DNA of 64,000 nt, taken from Mastigias papua. Taxonomy: Eukaryota > Cnidaria > Scyphozoa > Rhizostomeae > Mastigiidae. The notes under the pieces were generated by a model. The model was not told the origin of the DNA, made no database searches, and saw nothing but the letters and a program-made list of their open reading frames with translations. Shown one piece after another: positions 41,651-53,938 of the stretch (the first letter of the stretch is position 1; each line of letters starts with the position of its first letter). Where the stretch lies: positions 4,565,570-4,629,569 of the forward strand of contig OZ025268.1 in assembly GCA_964019165.1 (NCBI GenBank), given 5' to 3'. A program made the position numbers and the translations under genes.

Positions 41651-42539
41651 TACTGCAAGCAATTTTTTCGTCCGACACTCGTCATAGTGTGAAACGTCAG
41701 ATAACGACTCAAATATGAACCAAAATATATGGCCAGATGGGTATAGCCTACTTTTGGCAAAATTATGGCTTTCAAACACTGATATTTTGTGCACTTCTTT
41801 CTATTCAATTTGCGAGTACTTTTTCCTTCAGTTTGCTTTTCCGTTTCTTGTTCCTTAAGCAAAATATATCTGCTCATTTTTTGTAATCCAACTACAGGCG
41901 CACAACTACAGGGTGGGTAATACCGGGGGTCTAGACCCCTACCCTTTTTCTCAAAAAGTAAAAGTACCCTCTTTCTTAGAGGATCTTGAAACTGTTTATT
42001 GTATTTTTGTTGAGTAGATCTGCTTACAATGTTTGTTACACATGAAAGTAACGAAATCCTAAAACTTCCCGTATCATTTCTTTTGCCCCTTATCTCTTTA
42101 GAAAATTTTTAGTATGCTTCGTTTTTGGACTATTGCTCCAAAAGTTTCCTGGTTGCGCACCTGAACTTATCTATTTTGGTGAAAATGTTGCCATATCGAC
42201 ATACTTCTGTTGTACTAACTTCCAACTTGTTTAAAGTACGAAATAGGCTTTGTAGGAATTCCCTGAGTTGATAAGTTCTTTGTTGTCATCTGAGTATAGG
42301 CTCATATCAATTATGTAAACACTGAAAGTGAAGAACGAATTGAAAACAAAGGACGGAAATAAAGAAAATGAAGAAAAATTTGGAAAGAAGCAAATTTATC
42401 ATCTATGCGTCGTCGGAGAGGGCACCTATCGGATCCTTGAAGTCGGATGGTTGGTTCTTTTTTTCACCAACTGAACTTCCCCAATATCACCGTTAGGTTC
42501 CAATTCACCGTTGTTTTAGCCGTGAACGAGTATTCAACC

Positions 42540-43290
42540 AGCATTCTTGCCATCCCACTACTTTTCCTAGCATGACATCTTTCTTCATTCCACAAGCTCG
42601 CATCGTATGCCCAAAGAAGGTCAGGGCTCGTTTAACAATCATATCTTCTAGAGAAATTTCTGGTCTTATTTCATCTAAAATATACCTAGTTTTGTTCTTG
42701 TTTCTGTCCGGGGTATTCTCAGAAATCTACACCAGCACCATGTAGTACAAAAGCCTCATTTTTCCTTCTCTCGCTTTTCCTGATTGTCTAGCTCTCACAA
42801 CCATACTTTACTACTGGGAAAACTAATATCTTCACTATCCGCACCTTCGTGAGTACTAATATCTCTCTGTCTTTCATGACTCTATACAGCCCAGTCATTG
42901 CTGCTTTACCCATGATAATTCTCCTAGCAATCTCTGAGGCGAAACGTCCATCCCTGTAAATTTTAGCACCTAGAAAAGTAAAGCTGTCTGCTACTTCAAA
43001 TGTTTCGTCCGCAGTTGTAGATTCTTCCAATTCACTTCAAGTGACCATTACCTTCGTCTTCTTCGTGTTAAGCCGAAGACCAGATTTCTTTTTTTACTCT
43101 ATTCAACAGCATTTCGAGACCTTTTTCTGTTTGGGCTAGTCGTGTGGTGTAATCTGCGTACCGAAGATTAGTGATATTTCGGAGCCCTATCCTAACTCCA
43201 TATTCTATCTCTTCCAGACAAACCCTCCTAATTATATTTGCACTGTACCGATTGAATAAATACGGACATAACATACAGCCTTATGTCGCA
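42540..43290 (-). mobile_element. LINE remnant, reverse transcriptase palm and thumb
   Basis: Minus-strand frames 43274-43068 and 43030-42788 spell the palm and thumb of a LINE reverse transcriptase: LCPYLFNRYSANIIRRV, NITNLRYADYT, then FTFLGAKI, IIMGKAAMTGLY and TKVRIVKILVFPVVKYGCES. Downstream to 42540 the decayed KAERR..FGHTMR region can be followed through stops. The catalytic YADD is changed to YADY and the frame is shifted between the two parts, so it is dead. The pattern is that of the RTE/L2-like group. Confidence 0.8.
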
Positions 43291-43299
43291 TAGATGAGA

Positions 43300-46110
43300 T
43301 CAAATGAGTACATATGTTTTTATAAGAAACTGCTTTATAACGAAGCTATATGTAGATGTCCAAAAAAATCTCCAAAAACTTTTCAATTCCGAATATTCTT
43401 TTCACTGTAAAAATGAAGAATTAATGAAGCCAAAATTCGCATAAATTGTGTGTAATCCTCGCAGCAAGTTGCTTAACGGAGGGTTTCCGTTGAAACATGC
43501 AGTGTCCATAGTGCCCTGTCTTGATGTTGAACACTTGCAACGTCTCTAACAATATATGTGCTGTTAGAATTAAGAAACTTCTAAGGGGCGTTTAGTATTG
43601 AGATTTGGTCAAAAATAGTTTAATTTTAAGGACTTTTGGAACTAGGGCTTGTGCTATGTTATTTGTAAAAGAACGTGTAGAAATAGGGTACAGATCTGAA
43701 CAACTTTGAGTTGATCTGGAGGGTGTATTAGCAATTGGTGATAATACTTAAGACACGGGCGGCTATAGGCGAAGAAGTAAAAAACCCATGAAGAATACCA
43801 CATTAGCAATATAATTGGCTCGCCTCTGCTTACATTTGCCTCCCTTCAGCATTCGGCTCAATTTTTTAATTTGAGGCTATTGCACTAATAGCTGTTATCA
43901 GTATTACCAATTTATTTGAAGTTGGTATTTCTACTTGAAATAACTGAAAAAGGTAATGAAGGCTAACTAAAATAGAATAAAAGTGCAAAGTACAATGGAT
44001 AATAACAAACATAAAGTAAATTAACCTAGCGTCCTAATTACTTAATAAAGATATTACACAATCTGCAGTTGCATGAGACTCCATTCCAGTGTTTTATTAT
44101 CCTTTTAAATTATTGTAACGTGTTACTATCTTTCAAAAGCCCGGGAGCACGGGTCAGAAAAGTCAGCCCCTATACTGAATGCTCCGTTTGCTATATATTG
44201 TTGTCCTATCTTTCGTCACTTGCAAATCATGTAGATTGCGAAGACTATAACAGCCACTTTTTCAGCAAACAAATCTTTCATTAAAGTTGGACTGAGGCTG
44301 TTCGTTGTTTTGGATATCTCTATCGTATGCTGCTCCAGTTTGCTTGAGGAATGGTCAGGGAGTTTTTGAACCATAGGTTTATTGGACTCAACTCCATATC
44401 ACAACTTGGAATCCAGGACAGGTACAGTTTCTTATTAGAAAGGAATGATTTTGCAAATGAATGTTTTGTTTGATGTATTGTTAGTCTGCCTTTTGCAAAC
44501 AAACAACTGTCCTAGTAATGGAGAAGTGTATGATAAGCGATAAACGTGGGAAATAGTCTTCTAAATATCTCTGGTTTGCTAATCATCCGACCACGTGTGA
44601 TAAATCATGAAATTTGATTTATTTTTGTCTCTTTCCTGCAGTGTCTCACATTCGTTGGTCACCTCCGAATCAAAATATTTCACGATATCCAAATGAAGAA
44701 ACACGCTAATCATGTTTATGATCTGCAGAAACAAGAAGCAATAAATAATTTGTGCAGGCCTTTTCGCTTGAAATATTGCAAAGTACAGATGTTTGAAATC
44801 TACTGTTACATGAGAAATTAGAAGCACAGACTACTTTTCCAATAGTGAACTAGATGTAACCGTAAAAACAGTATATATATAATATTTTCTAGCTTTGGTA
44901 TATATGTTGCTCTTTTGGCAGGTAAACTGACGATTTAATTAGCAGATAGAGTATAATCTATAGCAAAACAAAAAGCCTTTCAAAGAAATTGCATTCGGGA
45001 AAATGGAAAAATTCCCCTAAGGGATCGGTCATTAATTTTCCAGAGGAGGAGGTGGAACACATCTAGGGGGACCAAAATTCTGCAAACTTAGAGGGACGGG
45101 GATGAAAAATAAAGACCATTTTAAAAGGAGTATGGAGTTTCTTCTGAAGTCCTGGATTGGGTACCAAAATTTTTTCCACAAACCTGAGAGGGGAGACGAA
45201 AATTCCATCAGGTATATGAGAATGTCTTCAACCCCCCCTCCACAAGTATGTAGTGACCCGTTTCTAAAACAAGACCCGGCAGTGTTACATAAACTGTAAT
45301 ATTTTTGCCAAGGTCTTAAGAAAGTTCTAGTGCTAAAATCATGAATAAACTAAGTTTCAGTACTGGGCGAAGAGGAGCTTTCTTTTAAAAAAAGTGTGTG
45401 GAAACTTTGCAGCTCTTAATACTTAGGTCTATAGGAACAGGATGCTTAAAATCTGGAATAATTTTTCCGTGCGGGCTTGTTATAGTATCTTCGTCGGCAC
45501 AGGTTGCCCGCATTATTTTGTGTGTTTGGAGAGGTACACAATGCGAGAAAAGTTTCAGTGTATCGATTACACCAGCCATATGCATCATAGCCTTGCATCC
45601 TTTCAACAACATTTCTCGAGGTACTATCTTTAAAAAGACTATATCTGCTTAATTTGGATTTCAGATTCCAGATGTCCACTTGTTGTTCTCAGTCCGTACC
45701 CGAACGTCCTTGCGAATTGCTACAGTTCAAAAATTAAAGAAGACAGCAAAGAATCCAAAGGTGTAAAAATGACAAATAAAACTAGGAGAGCAGTGCTAGA
45801 TTTAAACATAATGTCCAGTCTTGTTTCATTATCACATAATGTAGACCAGTGAATACTGGACAATTTCTGCATATATGACGAACAAACGTAACTGAGATAT
45901 GTTTTTGTCGGCGTTTGCTAAGCATTCGGTGGTCAGCACACGCTTCAGATGAAGAAGTTTTGAGGAAACTAGCAACTGAAGATATGCTAATGCAGAACAA
46001 CTGGACCATGCTTTGAGGAAGGAAGGTTTAGAGAAGCTAACAGTCACAGGACAATTTGGATGTGTATAAGCAAAGGAAGCCTTCTTATACAATATTTTGC
46101 AATTTTGAGG
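43300..46110. other. Intergenic, no certain gene
   Basis: Contains a reverse copy of the AAGTTCCTTAATTTT family at 43540-43690. Around 45016-45262 lies a segment that begins GGGATCGGTCATTAAT and ends near GTAGTGACCCG, which faintly recalls the ends of the element at 1935. Short minus-strand frames near 44640 and 45390-45600 are unsupported. Confidence 0.45.
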
Positions 46111-46242
46111 ACATCGATGAAAGAAGGTGCTCCAGAAGGACAAAGTCTGGATCTGAATAAGCAAGAACTCCTGAAGATCACAAAGGAAATGAAGCTGTGG
46201 AAAGACATAATCGCCCACGTTGCAAAAGGACACGGCTCATAG
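46111..46242 (+). other. Unidentified exon-like coding stretch
   Basis: After a T-rich stretch ending GAG, 43 codons run to TAG 46240-46242: TSMKEGAPEGQSLDLNKQ, ELLKITKEMKLWKDIIAHVA, KGHGS. The composition is that of a normal charged, helical C-terminus, unlike the AT-driven noise frames around it. A second such piece, in another frame, lies just upstream (about 45984-46050, containing EQLDHALRKEGLEKLTV). Together they could be two exons or a frameshifted pseudogene. I do not recognise the family. Confidence 0.35.
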
Positions 46243-46679
46243 AGAGATATTCGGGTAAGATTGGCTTTCAATTGACAAAAGTTGAACAATGGCATGTCAT
46301 CTGCTGCGCGCAGTTGCTGCCATTTCGAGTTTTTTGAATCGAACTATGAATCATGCGTACGGATGCTTTACACAATAGTCATGGAGACTCTATTTTAGAC
46401 ATTGTCATTTTTGGCATACTTGCATGTGGTTTAAAAATTGCCTAGTCATTCATATGGTACTCTTAATTTACAATGTATCCTGCAGCATGATTTCTTACGG
46501 TTTCAGCTATCAGTGTGGCCATTTATCGAGAATACTATAGGGAGCCAGTGGGAATTGAGGTTTCTACTGGGAAATTATGTTCAGCGTAGTTACCGATGCC
46601 ATGTTGAAGGTATCATTCTAAGTTGGGTTGCTGTCTGTTCTTGGAGTAGGAAATGGCGATTGGAGTCAGAAATTAAAAT

Positions 46680-46700
46680 CGATTTGATTTGATTTGATTT
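46680..46700. repeat. (GATTT)n short tandem repeat
   Basis: Four GATTT units. The sequence that follows (GGCACGGTAGCCACGTCAAT) may be the end of an old retroelement. Confidence 0.7.
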
Positions 46701-47290
46701 TAAATTCTTTAGGCACGGTAGCCACGTCAATCGAGGGATTGACTTACAGTGGACAGTGCTAATACTTGCAAAAAATTAATCAATCTAAAAATTAAAACAT
46801 CTATTAGAACTAAAGATAAAATAATCTTATTTATAAAATTTCCTAATGTGAAAATTAAATTAAATTAAATAACGTAAACCAAAGCAGGCGAGAGAGAACT
46901 AGCATACACTGCTGACGTTGCATATATAATCGATGGATTTTGAAGGTCTTTTTAGATGCAAACCAAGGAGAAAATGGGGCTTGGGTGGACTTAAGTTCAA
47001 CAGAAATTTCTTCAATTAGTGAATTCTAATTATTAGATGATAACAGAACGATTTCTTGCAAGTATTGTTGCGTGAAACGAGTACTCAATTTTCACGACAT
47101 TAGCAATTTCCGAGAATGAGGTTGTTTCTCAAGAATTCATTTTCCCAGCGGAGTTCTAAATTTTACTTAGAACAACCCCAACCATGGCACGACACAGTTT
47201 TTCAGGATGGTTGATAGTATTTTTCTAGGATGTCTTTGATTTTTGTCGATTAGCGCCAGTCAACGAACGCTCAAGCCACCTGCCTACGCT

Positions 47291-48249
47291 CCAGTCCGGA
47301 GTAAAAGGGGGTGGCAGTAGGCAGGGAGGGGTGGAAAAATATCTGACAGCAAATAAGTAGGGGAGTTGCAATAAGCGGGGGATTGGAAAAATTTCCATGG
47401 TGAATGTTTAAGACGGTGGAATGCTATACGCGCTTTTTATTTTATAGGGAACCTAGCTCAAGGCCTAGTTCCAAAAGTTACTTGTTCTTGGACCTCCAAT
47501 AATCAAATTGTAATTCTAAAAGTTCCTTAACAGTTCCTTAATTTTCAGCGCACAATTAGTGCCATAAAAATGGTGCAGACACAAGGAAAACAATGAAATA
47601 CCGAATTTTGCCTCTCCTTTTGGCTGTAACGTAAAGATCAATGAAAAATGAAGAACTTATCACAAGCATAGCAAACAGTCTATTCGGGTTCTGGCTGCAA
47701 ATGAATGGAACCAGCTTCCTAAATCTTGATTGTTAGGCGTTATAAAAATTTTTAAGTTGAAAGTTCCTTCGGGAATTTTCTTTTATTACTATAACTTCTT
47801 TAAATATTTTGGCATTCTACACGTATGTTCCTTATAAAGTGGTTCCTTATAAAGAAATAGCGTGTATATGGGGATGAAGTGAAGGCAAATGTATGCATTG
47901 GATAGCAAACTTCAGAAAGAGAACGTATTACTTTTGTGGCATATTTTCTAACGTAATAAAGATGTGGCCATGGTCCTCGTTCATTATTTCACCTCTTCGG
48001 CATGACTTTCAGCTGTGTTCTTGGTGCTATTGACACTAATTACTCGCTTCCTGCATTTTATGTAGGCATCTTTTCAAAATAACAAACAGTAACAATGAAT
48101 TACCTGCGCCTAACAATTCTGGTTCTAGTTGGGGCAGTGTCCTTTTGGCTCAAACCATTAAGCAAGGAGGGGGAGGGTTGCAATAAGGGTATCCTGGTAT
48201 GCATTTATTGAGAAAGTAAATGGTCGGAGGGGCATCTGTTCTGGATTGG
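47291..48249. mobile_element. Inverted-repeat element, copy 2, with nested insertion
   Basis: Starts CCAGTCCGGAGTAAAAGGGG and ends CTGTTCTGGATTGG, diverged versions of the ends of the 487-bp element at 3788. Internal blocks are colinear with copy 1 except for about 430 bp at 47449-47876. Confidence 0.65.
47449..47876. mobile_element. Repeat of the AAGTTCCTTAATTTT family inserted in another element
   Basis: Begins near GAACCTAGCTCAAGGCC and ends near CCTTATAAAGAAATAGCGTG. It interrupts the host element, which continues on both sides in register with copy 1. It is the most complete copy of this family in the window. Confidence 0.6.
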
Positions 48250-48682
48250 AGAGTACTCACTCATCTCAGAGGAATATACGGTACCTTATGAGATGGTGAT
48301 GTCATAAGCGTTATCATACAGTTAACACAGAATTAGATATATGGATAAGGAATTAACTCCAAAGGCCACACCAACAGGTACGTTACACGTATCCATAATG
48401 AATGTCAGAATGAAATGCCAATTAGGTATGAGAATACAGTATCAATACCATTCGGTATTCTCATTGTTTCCATATAATGCACTTGATTGACTTCATTATG
48501 TCATGTGTTAGTTTATGCTTCGGAGAAACCTTGCGATCTTTACCTGCAAATTGCCACCCTAATGTTGATGAAAAGCTTGAACGATCACCAATGTGATACC
48601 AAAGCGCTGTTTACCTGATGTTCAAAGACTTAAATAACATTCAGCTTCAAGCTTGCAAAATTGAAGGCAAAAATCGACCAAA

Positions 48683-49144
48683 ATGTTTTGGAAACTATCG
48701 TCTTTGATACTGATGTCTTTTACTTTTGTTCATGGGGTAGATTTTACGGGCAAGAAACTAGAAGGAAACGTTGTGCTGCCAGATGAGATAACGGAAATAA
48801 AAGACGGATCGTGGTTGAAAATTGAGCTGATAGATGCAAGAAAGCAAGATGCATCAAGCACGACGTTGGCAAAAAAGGTTATGAAACGCCAGGAGATCAA
48901 GTTTGTAAAAGGACAACCGATACCATACTCTCTTGATCTTGAGGGTGAGATAGACGAGCAAGCAGAGTACTCACTTTCAGCTGTTCTAAATATCGGATGG
49001 TCCCCGCAAGAAGGAGGAAGTGAGTGGGTTCGAAAGGGAGATTTATTAACAGATACGAACTTTCCTGTAAAACTGGATTCATGTACCAAACCAGAGCAAA
49101 TGATTTGTAAGGCGAAGGAGGATTTGCACTTGGTTAAATACTAG
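48683..49144 (+). CDS. Secreted YbaY/YscW-like protein 1, single exon
   Basis: 153 residues. Residues 1-18 (MFWKLSSLILMSFTFVHG) are a signal peptide. The body reads like one YbaY/YscW domain (PF09619): GKKLEGNVVLPDE, LKIELIDARKQDAS, LAKKVM, KGQPIPYSLDL, YSLSAVLNIGW, then LLTDTNFPV. E. coli YbaY has the same order (GTV, a LSDASLADAPS strand, AQKAV, GK-x-APF-x-F-x-L, a SAAI strand, FITDT-x-x-PV). Two Cys near the end (SCTKPEQMIC) could form a disulfide. There is no lipobox, so it should be soluble and secreted. No intron is needed. AATAAA follows near 49230. It is a paralogue of the gene at 52488-51916. In bacteria these domains act as envelope lipoproteins or secretin chaperones; the role here is unknown. 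Confidence 0.7.
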   Translation: MFWKLSSLILMSFTFVHGVDFTGKKLEGNVVLPDEITEIKDGSWLKIELIDARKQDASSTTLAKKVMKRQEIKFVKGQPIPYSLDLEGEIDEQAEYSLSAVLNIGWSPQEGGSEWVRKGDLLTDTNFPVKLDSCTKPEQMICKAKEDLHLVKY

Positions 49145-50190
49145 TAGATGGATTAGTGACATGACAGAGGCCTTGGAAGGAACCACCTTATCCCCTGGTA
49201 ACTGAAGTTGATTACTACCAAAGAACTTCAATAAACAGAAGTGACAATATATTGTTACTGAGGTCTGTCGAGGTGAAGCTGCTTAATTATCAAACTTCTA
49301 TCACAAGTATCCAAAACTTAGGATATTCTGAAAGCTTTTAATTGCATCTTGTATAGATCAAGTTCTGTGAAAAGGCATAAGTTAGATTATTTAAACCCAC
49401 CTCGGGTGCTTATTGATTAGGGTGGATTGGCCTAATGGACCACCAAACAGTAGAAATTCTTTTGAAGAATTCTGTATCTTGAATTAGCGATGTACGTTTA
49501 TTTTAAAATTGTGGCAAGTGAATCACCAATCATGGTTTAAAACTAGGTAGATGGGTAGATAAACTTTATTTAGAGAAGATTTACAAAGTTGTCTAACAAG
49601 CAACCTTCCCCTGGGTCCTCCATACTAACTACGAAATGTGAAATAGAACTGCATTACAACAGTAATATAAATGTATGTAAAAAAGGTATGTTCAGTAAAG
49701 GTATATGTTAAATGAGACATAGCTCTTTGTTCATTACATGTGTTATAGTTTTTAAGGACTTAATGGAGTTTAATTTGCAATCCAAAGGCCCGCACAGTAC
49801 TGATACACTTTACTCTCTCCATACTTTTGTATAGATTGACTTTGCATCACTGCATTGTTTCATCATTACTGAATTATGAAATTTCATAAAGTGGCCGCTG
49901 TGGAGTGATATCTTACGTCATCTTTTTGTCTGGTGATTTCGCCAATTCGCGCTTGGTGTGAATTGTGCCTTTTATGTAATGGCCACTGGGTATGACACTG
50001 ACATTGCACCCAGTTGTGTCGTTGTTGTTTTGTATTAATGTTTGTATTAAATAAGTGCATATAAAAAATTATTGAAGCACCAGCATTTTAATTAGAGTAA
50101 GCCATCGCTTTGTGTAATTGCAGTTGAGTCTCCTTCAGTAATAGCAAAGTTGTAAAGGTGAGACGACATCTCTTTCAACAATACCATGTG

Positions 50191-50320
50191 AATCCTTGAA
50201 GTGTGATAATAATTATTTGCAAAAGAAACACAAGGCATGTTGGCGGCTTTGATCATAATTTAGAGCTATTTAATCTAAAAATATTAATTCTCTTGCAGAA
50301 AGATATTACATCAATAAATC
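50191..50320. repeat. 130-bp direct repeat, copy 1
   Basis: Matches 53939-54068 closely over its whole length (GTGTGATAATAAT, AAAAGAAACACAAGGCATGT, ATCATAATTTAGA, CTCTTGCAGAAAGA). The two copies flank the second YbaY-like gene. Confidence 0.85.
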
Positions 50321-51214
50321 TCTTTTCCGATCTTTCTATCAATTCTGATCCACACACCTGAGTCAGAATATATTTTCTAGAAAGATTCAGTAGTCAGAAT
50401 ATTGCACAACATTATTATCTTAAATAGCATAAAAAGCAGGCGTTTTAGATTATCTCTGATACTTAAAAGTAAAAAAGAGGTAACAAAGGATTCTGTCTAG
50501 ATTTGTATTGTTTATTAGATACTAGCCAGTAACAATTGCTTTGCAAATAATATCAACAATGCGTTTCATAAGAATTTGCGAACTCAGGCCTCTCGACGCC
50601 AGAACGAGAACTCAAATTGCGTTCATCAGTTGGAAACCATTGTTATATACAGTATGTAAATACCTATGCACTGTTAACTGCAATTCAATTTAACGAGATC
50701 GATGTCACAGAATTCATTAGGTATACGTTTTCAAGTAGGCATAGCTTGTGACTTGACCTGCCTTTTGTATTGCAATACTGGCCATCTACTTTCAATTTGA
50801 TTCAATTTGTGTGTTCCTTAAAGTGAGTTATGGAGCATGTATTTGAAGGCATTCAGATCATTAACTTTCTCAGATGTGGGTATGTCTACGAGAAGAATCT
50901 TCAAAAGCACAGACCTAGTACACTAGAACGCTGTAGGGATGGTAGCGTATGCCAAAATGCAATTTTTGTCTAAAGTTAAAATAGGGACAGTTGTAAACAC
51001 AGCCAGGTATGAGCTACTGCATGCTAACTAATGACGTCATCCCAGTTTGATAGGATATTTGTTTATAACCCATTGATTACAGCACGTTGGTAGATGCTGC
51101 ATTGATAAATCTTGGTAACAGCTCTCTCGTGCTTGTAATAGTACTACTCATAGACCGTGCTATTTCACCCGTAAGGTTACTTAATAACTGCGTCGACTGC
51201 TGTTCCGTTTACTT

Positions 51215-51525
51215 GTATCAGATCACTGTTTGGTCCTCCATAAAAGTTTTATCGGGTCACTTTTTGATTAGCTACAACCATTGTGTCTGATCACTTTGAT
51301 ACGCTGCAAAAGTTGCATCATATCACGTTTTGATCCGCTGCAAAAATTGTAGCGGAACAGCTTCTCGTTTACGGTGTAGACATGCAAGTACACGCAAGTG
51401 ATCCTACACAACTGTTTCACCTGCTACAAAAACGGCACTGTTATACCTGTACGGATCAAAAGCTGTACCAGTATATTGTAGAGGCAACTATGTGGATCAG
51501 TTTTCGTAGTGGACCAGACTGTGAC
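51215..51525. repeat. Dispersed repeat, TGATCCGCTACAA family, copy 2
   Basis: Longer relative of 37545-37745. The left end GTTTGGTCCTCCATAAAAG and the right end TTTTCGTAGTGGACCAGAC are rough inverses. Inside, TTTTGATNNGCTNCAAAA recurs three times in tandem. Confidence 0.65.
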
Positions 51526-51915
51526 CCTATACAGTACAGACGGGGTCTGAGTTGCTTTGAAGAAAAAATTGGAATCTTGACAAAATAACGTCTTTATGTG
51601 TGTTTGGATGTGTTTAACCAGAGCATCTGCTTTAAATGACGTGTGATTCAGCTTGAAGTTTCTAACCTTAGGGACATACTCACTCTCTCGCATATTCATC
51701 GCTCCCTCTCTTTGCATCATCACCATATCAAGTCCTGTACTCGGTATGCTAGTACATAATGATGGATGAATTTAAGGGCACAAATTTATAAAATGTCTCT
51801 TTGCTTTTCAACCTCACACAGTTTATTGGTGGTTACAAACTTCAAAAAGTTTCTTGTTTATCGGGTGGACTTTTGAGTGTGATCTTTAGAAAATTTTTAG
51901 TAGTTAGCAAAGTTT

Positions 51916-52488
51916 TCATTCATCATCCTTTTTGGTTTCCTTTTCTTTTCCTTTGTCCTCATCTTTTTCTTCCTTGGTTTTTTCGTCATTGTGATTTTCC
52001 ACTAGTGATAATTTAGGCCCATGGCACTCCTTAGTATCTTCCTTGCTACATTTTTCAAAGTCATCAACGACAAATTGTGTATCTGTTAAGAAATCATGAT
52101 CTCTGATCCATTCTCCCGAGTCTATCTTATCAGTCTCATTTTTGCACCAGCCTATATTTAGTACAGCAGAGACTATATATTCCTTTTCTGGTTTATATGC
52201 CACGTCTGACAAGTATAATTTGTACTTAAGAATTTTGTCTTTATCGAATGACTGTTTTACATTCCTGTCAGTTGCATTAGCTATTTCTTTTGCTGCTGGA
52301 GTAAAATTAGCCGATTCTTTTAAAACCACATTCAAGCATGACCCCTCCTCCAGTTTCTTTGGTGCATGTGATACATCTTGGAATTCAATGGACCCTGAAA
52401 GTGTTTTTCCTTTAAAGCTAAATAGCTCCACTTGGTGAATAAACCAAATCATTATTAGAATATAGGATCTCGCCAACATTTTTTCCAT
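51916..52488 (-). CDS. Secreted YbaY/YscW-like protein 2, single exon, acidic tail
   Basis: 190 residues. The start MEKMLARSYILIMIWFIHQV is a signal peptide; the upstream Met is taken. It is clearly related to the protein at 48683: FSFKGKTLSGSIEFQD, LEEGSCLNVVLKES, YIVSAVLNIGW, GEWIRDHDFLTDTQFVV and CSKEDTKEC align with the same blocks there. It has extra Cys (one after LEEGS, one after NIGW) and a C-terminal tail of about 25 residues made almost only of Lys, Glu and Asp (DEKTKEEKDEDKGKEKETKK), absent from copy 1. No lipobox. TTTATT at about 51831 gives a minus-strand AATAAA. It lies 2.8 kb from copy 1 and in the opposite orientation (their 3' ends face each other). Function unknown. Confidence 0.7.
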   Translation of the reverse strand: MEKMLARSYILIMIWFIHQVELFSFKGKTLSGSIEFQDVSHAPKKLEEGSCLNVVLKESANFTPAAKEIANATDRNVKQSFDKDKILKYKLYLSDVAYKPEKEYIVSAVLNIGWCKNETDKIDSGEWIRDHDFLTDTQFVVDDFEKCSKEDTKECHGPKLSLVENHNDEKTKEEKDEDKGKEKETKKDDE

Positions 52489-53938
52489 CTTGAATATTGC
52501 AATTCTTTAGGAAGAAAACAGAGACGAAGTCAATAGGTCAAATTGCTGGTGATTATAAACAGATCAATTAGTTATGCTTTGTTGGATCTGCAACCAGCTC
52601 CTTCATGCACCGGTAAGCTAGTTACCTTTGGCGTTGGTTGGATACCGTCACATACAGGCTACAAGAGAAATTATGATTTGAGAAGAAGCAAAGCTTTTAA
52701 TTCTGGAAAATATCTGAAATTCCTGGGTCAATTAGTGCTTGCGGTTTATCTTATGCTTGGGGGGGATTCATCTTTGCAAGCAATATCAGAAGGCCTCTGA
52801 TCCGCAGTCTCCAGATTTGTTGATCTGATGATCTGACGATTTAATGATTTAGTGCTTTAGTGATTTCACAATTGGATGATTTCATGATTTTATGATTTTA
52901 GACTTGATGTTTTCATGATTTAGCGGGTTAATGATGTCCCAGATGGCAATAGGCACCTCAGTCATAAGCGTGGGGGTATAGTGGCAGGGAGGGCTACAGC
53001 CCTCCCAGTTGAACAGACATCTATTTCGTTCGGGCAATCTCTTCAGAAAACGATACGTTTTCCAAAATTAGCTGCAGCTTAAAGGGTTAAACAACAACTC
53101 ATTCGACCTTAGTCAGTATGAAAATGATCTGAAAGTATGTAATATCTAACACACTGCGAGGCTTTATGTTTTAACGCTATGCATTTGCAAACATGGGTTT
53201 AAGAAATCAACAAGCTCAAGCTACTCTTAACTTGTGTACATTTAAAGTGCATGCTTAAATTTATCGATGATATTTGACTTTACAAAGGGCAATGAGTTTG
53301 ATTTAAGGTCTAGTGTTGCAATGAGCCTGGGTTTTAACTTATGACCTTGTTGCCAGGAGCGTGAAGCAGACAAGGAGGAACTGCATTGCAGCTTGTATCA
53401 ATATCACAGGGATAAAATGGCAATACAGTGTTACGCAGAATCGACAGTGTGCATTGATCTTTAGATAATGATGTTTGCGGAATTCAAAGCAGGGACGCCT
53501 ACGCTGGGGGCAGGGGGGCAGCTGCCACTCCTGCCCTTTCTAAGGGCGTACTTATTTTAGTGCAAAAGTGTTAATAATGTGCCCTCAATAGGAACCTTGC
53601 CTCCCTGGCCTCGGTGCGGGCAGGCGTGCCTGATTCAAAGTGGGAGTGAAAATTTATATAGAAGAGATTGGAGCTGTTAGTTTTTCCTTTACGTTAAAGT
53701 TCACCTCAGGGTTTGTAAACTATCATGCTTTTCATCGGCAGGAAAAATTCCCAAAGCAAGTAGCTATTTTTGTCTTTTTCATGTATTAACTTAAAGTTTT
53801 GACAAGGAATTGATATCATGATTTTCAATGTATATTGATAAACATTACGTTATACAATTAGCTTTTGTAGGTATTCCGAGGAACATTGCTTATAGTTCTG
53901 GTCAGTCTATCTCTTTTACCAAATACCATAAGCACACA

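Larger units (their letters stand above)
49145..51915. other. Intergenic between the two YbaY-like genes
   Basis: No gene seen. 49550-49580 (GGTAGATAAACTTTATTTAG) looks like the reverse of a LINE 3' tail. One half of a 130-bp direct repeat is at 50191-50320. A TGATCCGCTACAA-family repeat is at 51215-51525. Confidence 0.5.

Noticed and set aside
44579..44827. Minus-strand 82-codon frame with a hydrophobic start
   Set aside because: A fair acceptor exists, but no donor or partner exon was found and the composition is ordinary AT-rich noise.
45385..45603. Minus-strand 75-codon frame with CVPLQTHKIMRATC and a final Cys, as a third cysteine-knot gene
   Set aside because: No signal-peptide exon with a matching donor, no C-x-C ending, and upstream sequence is not coding-like.
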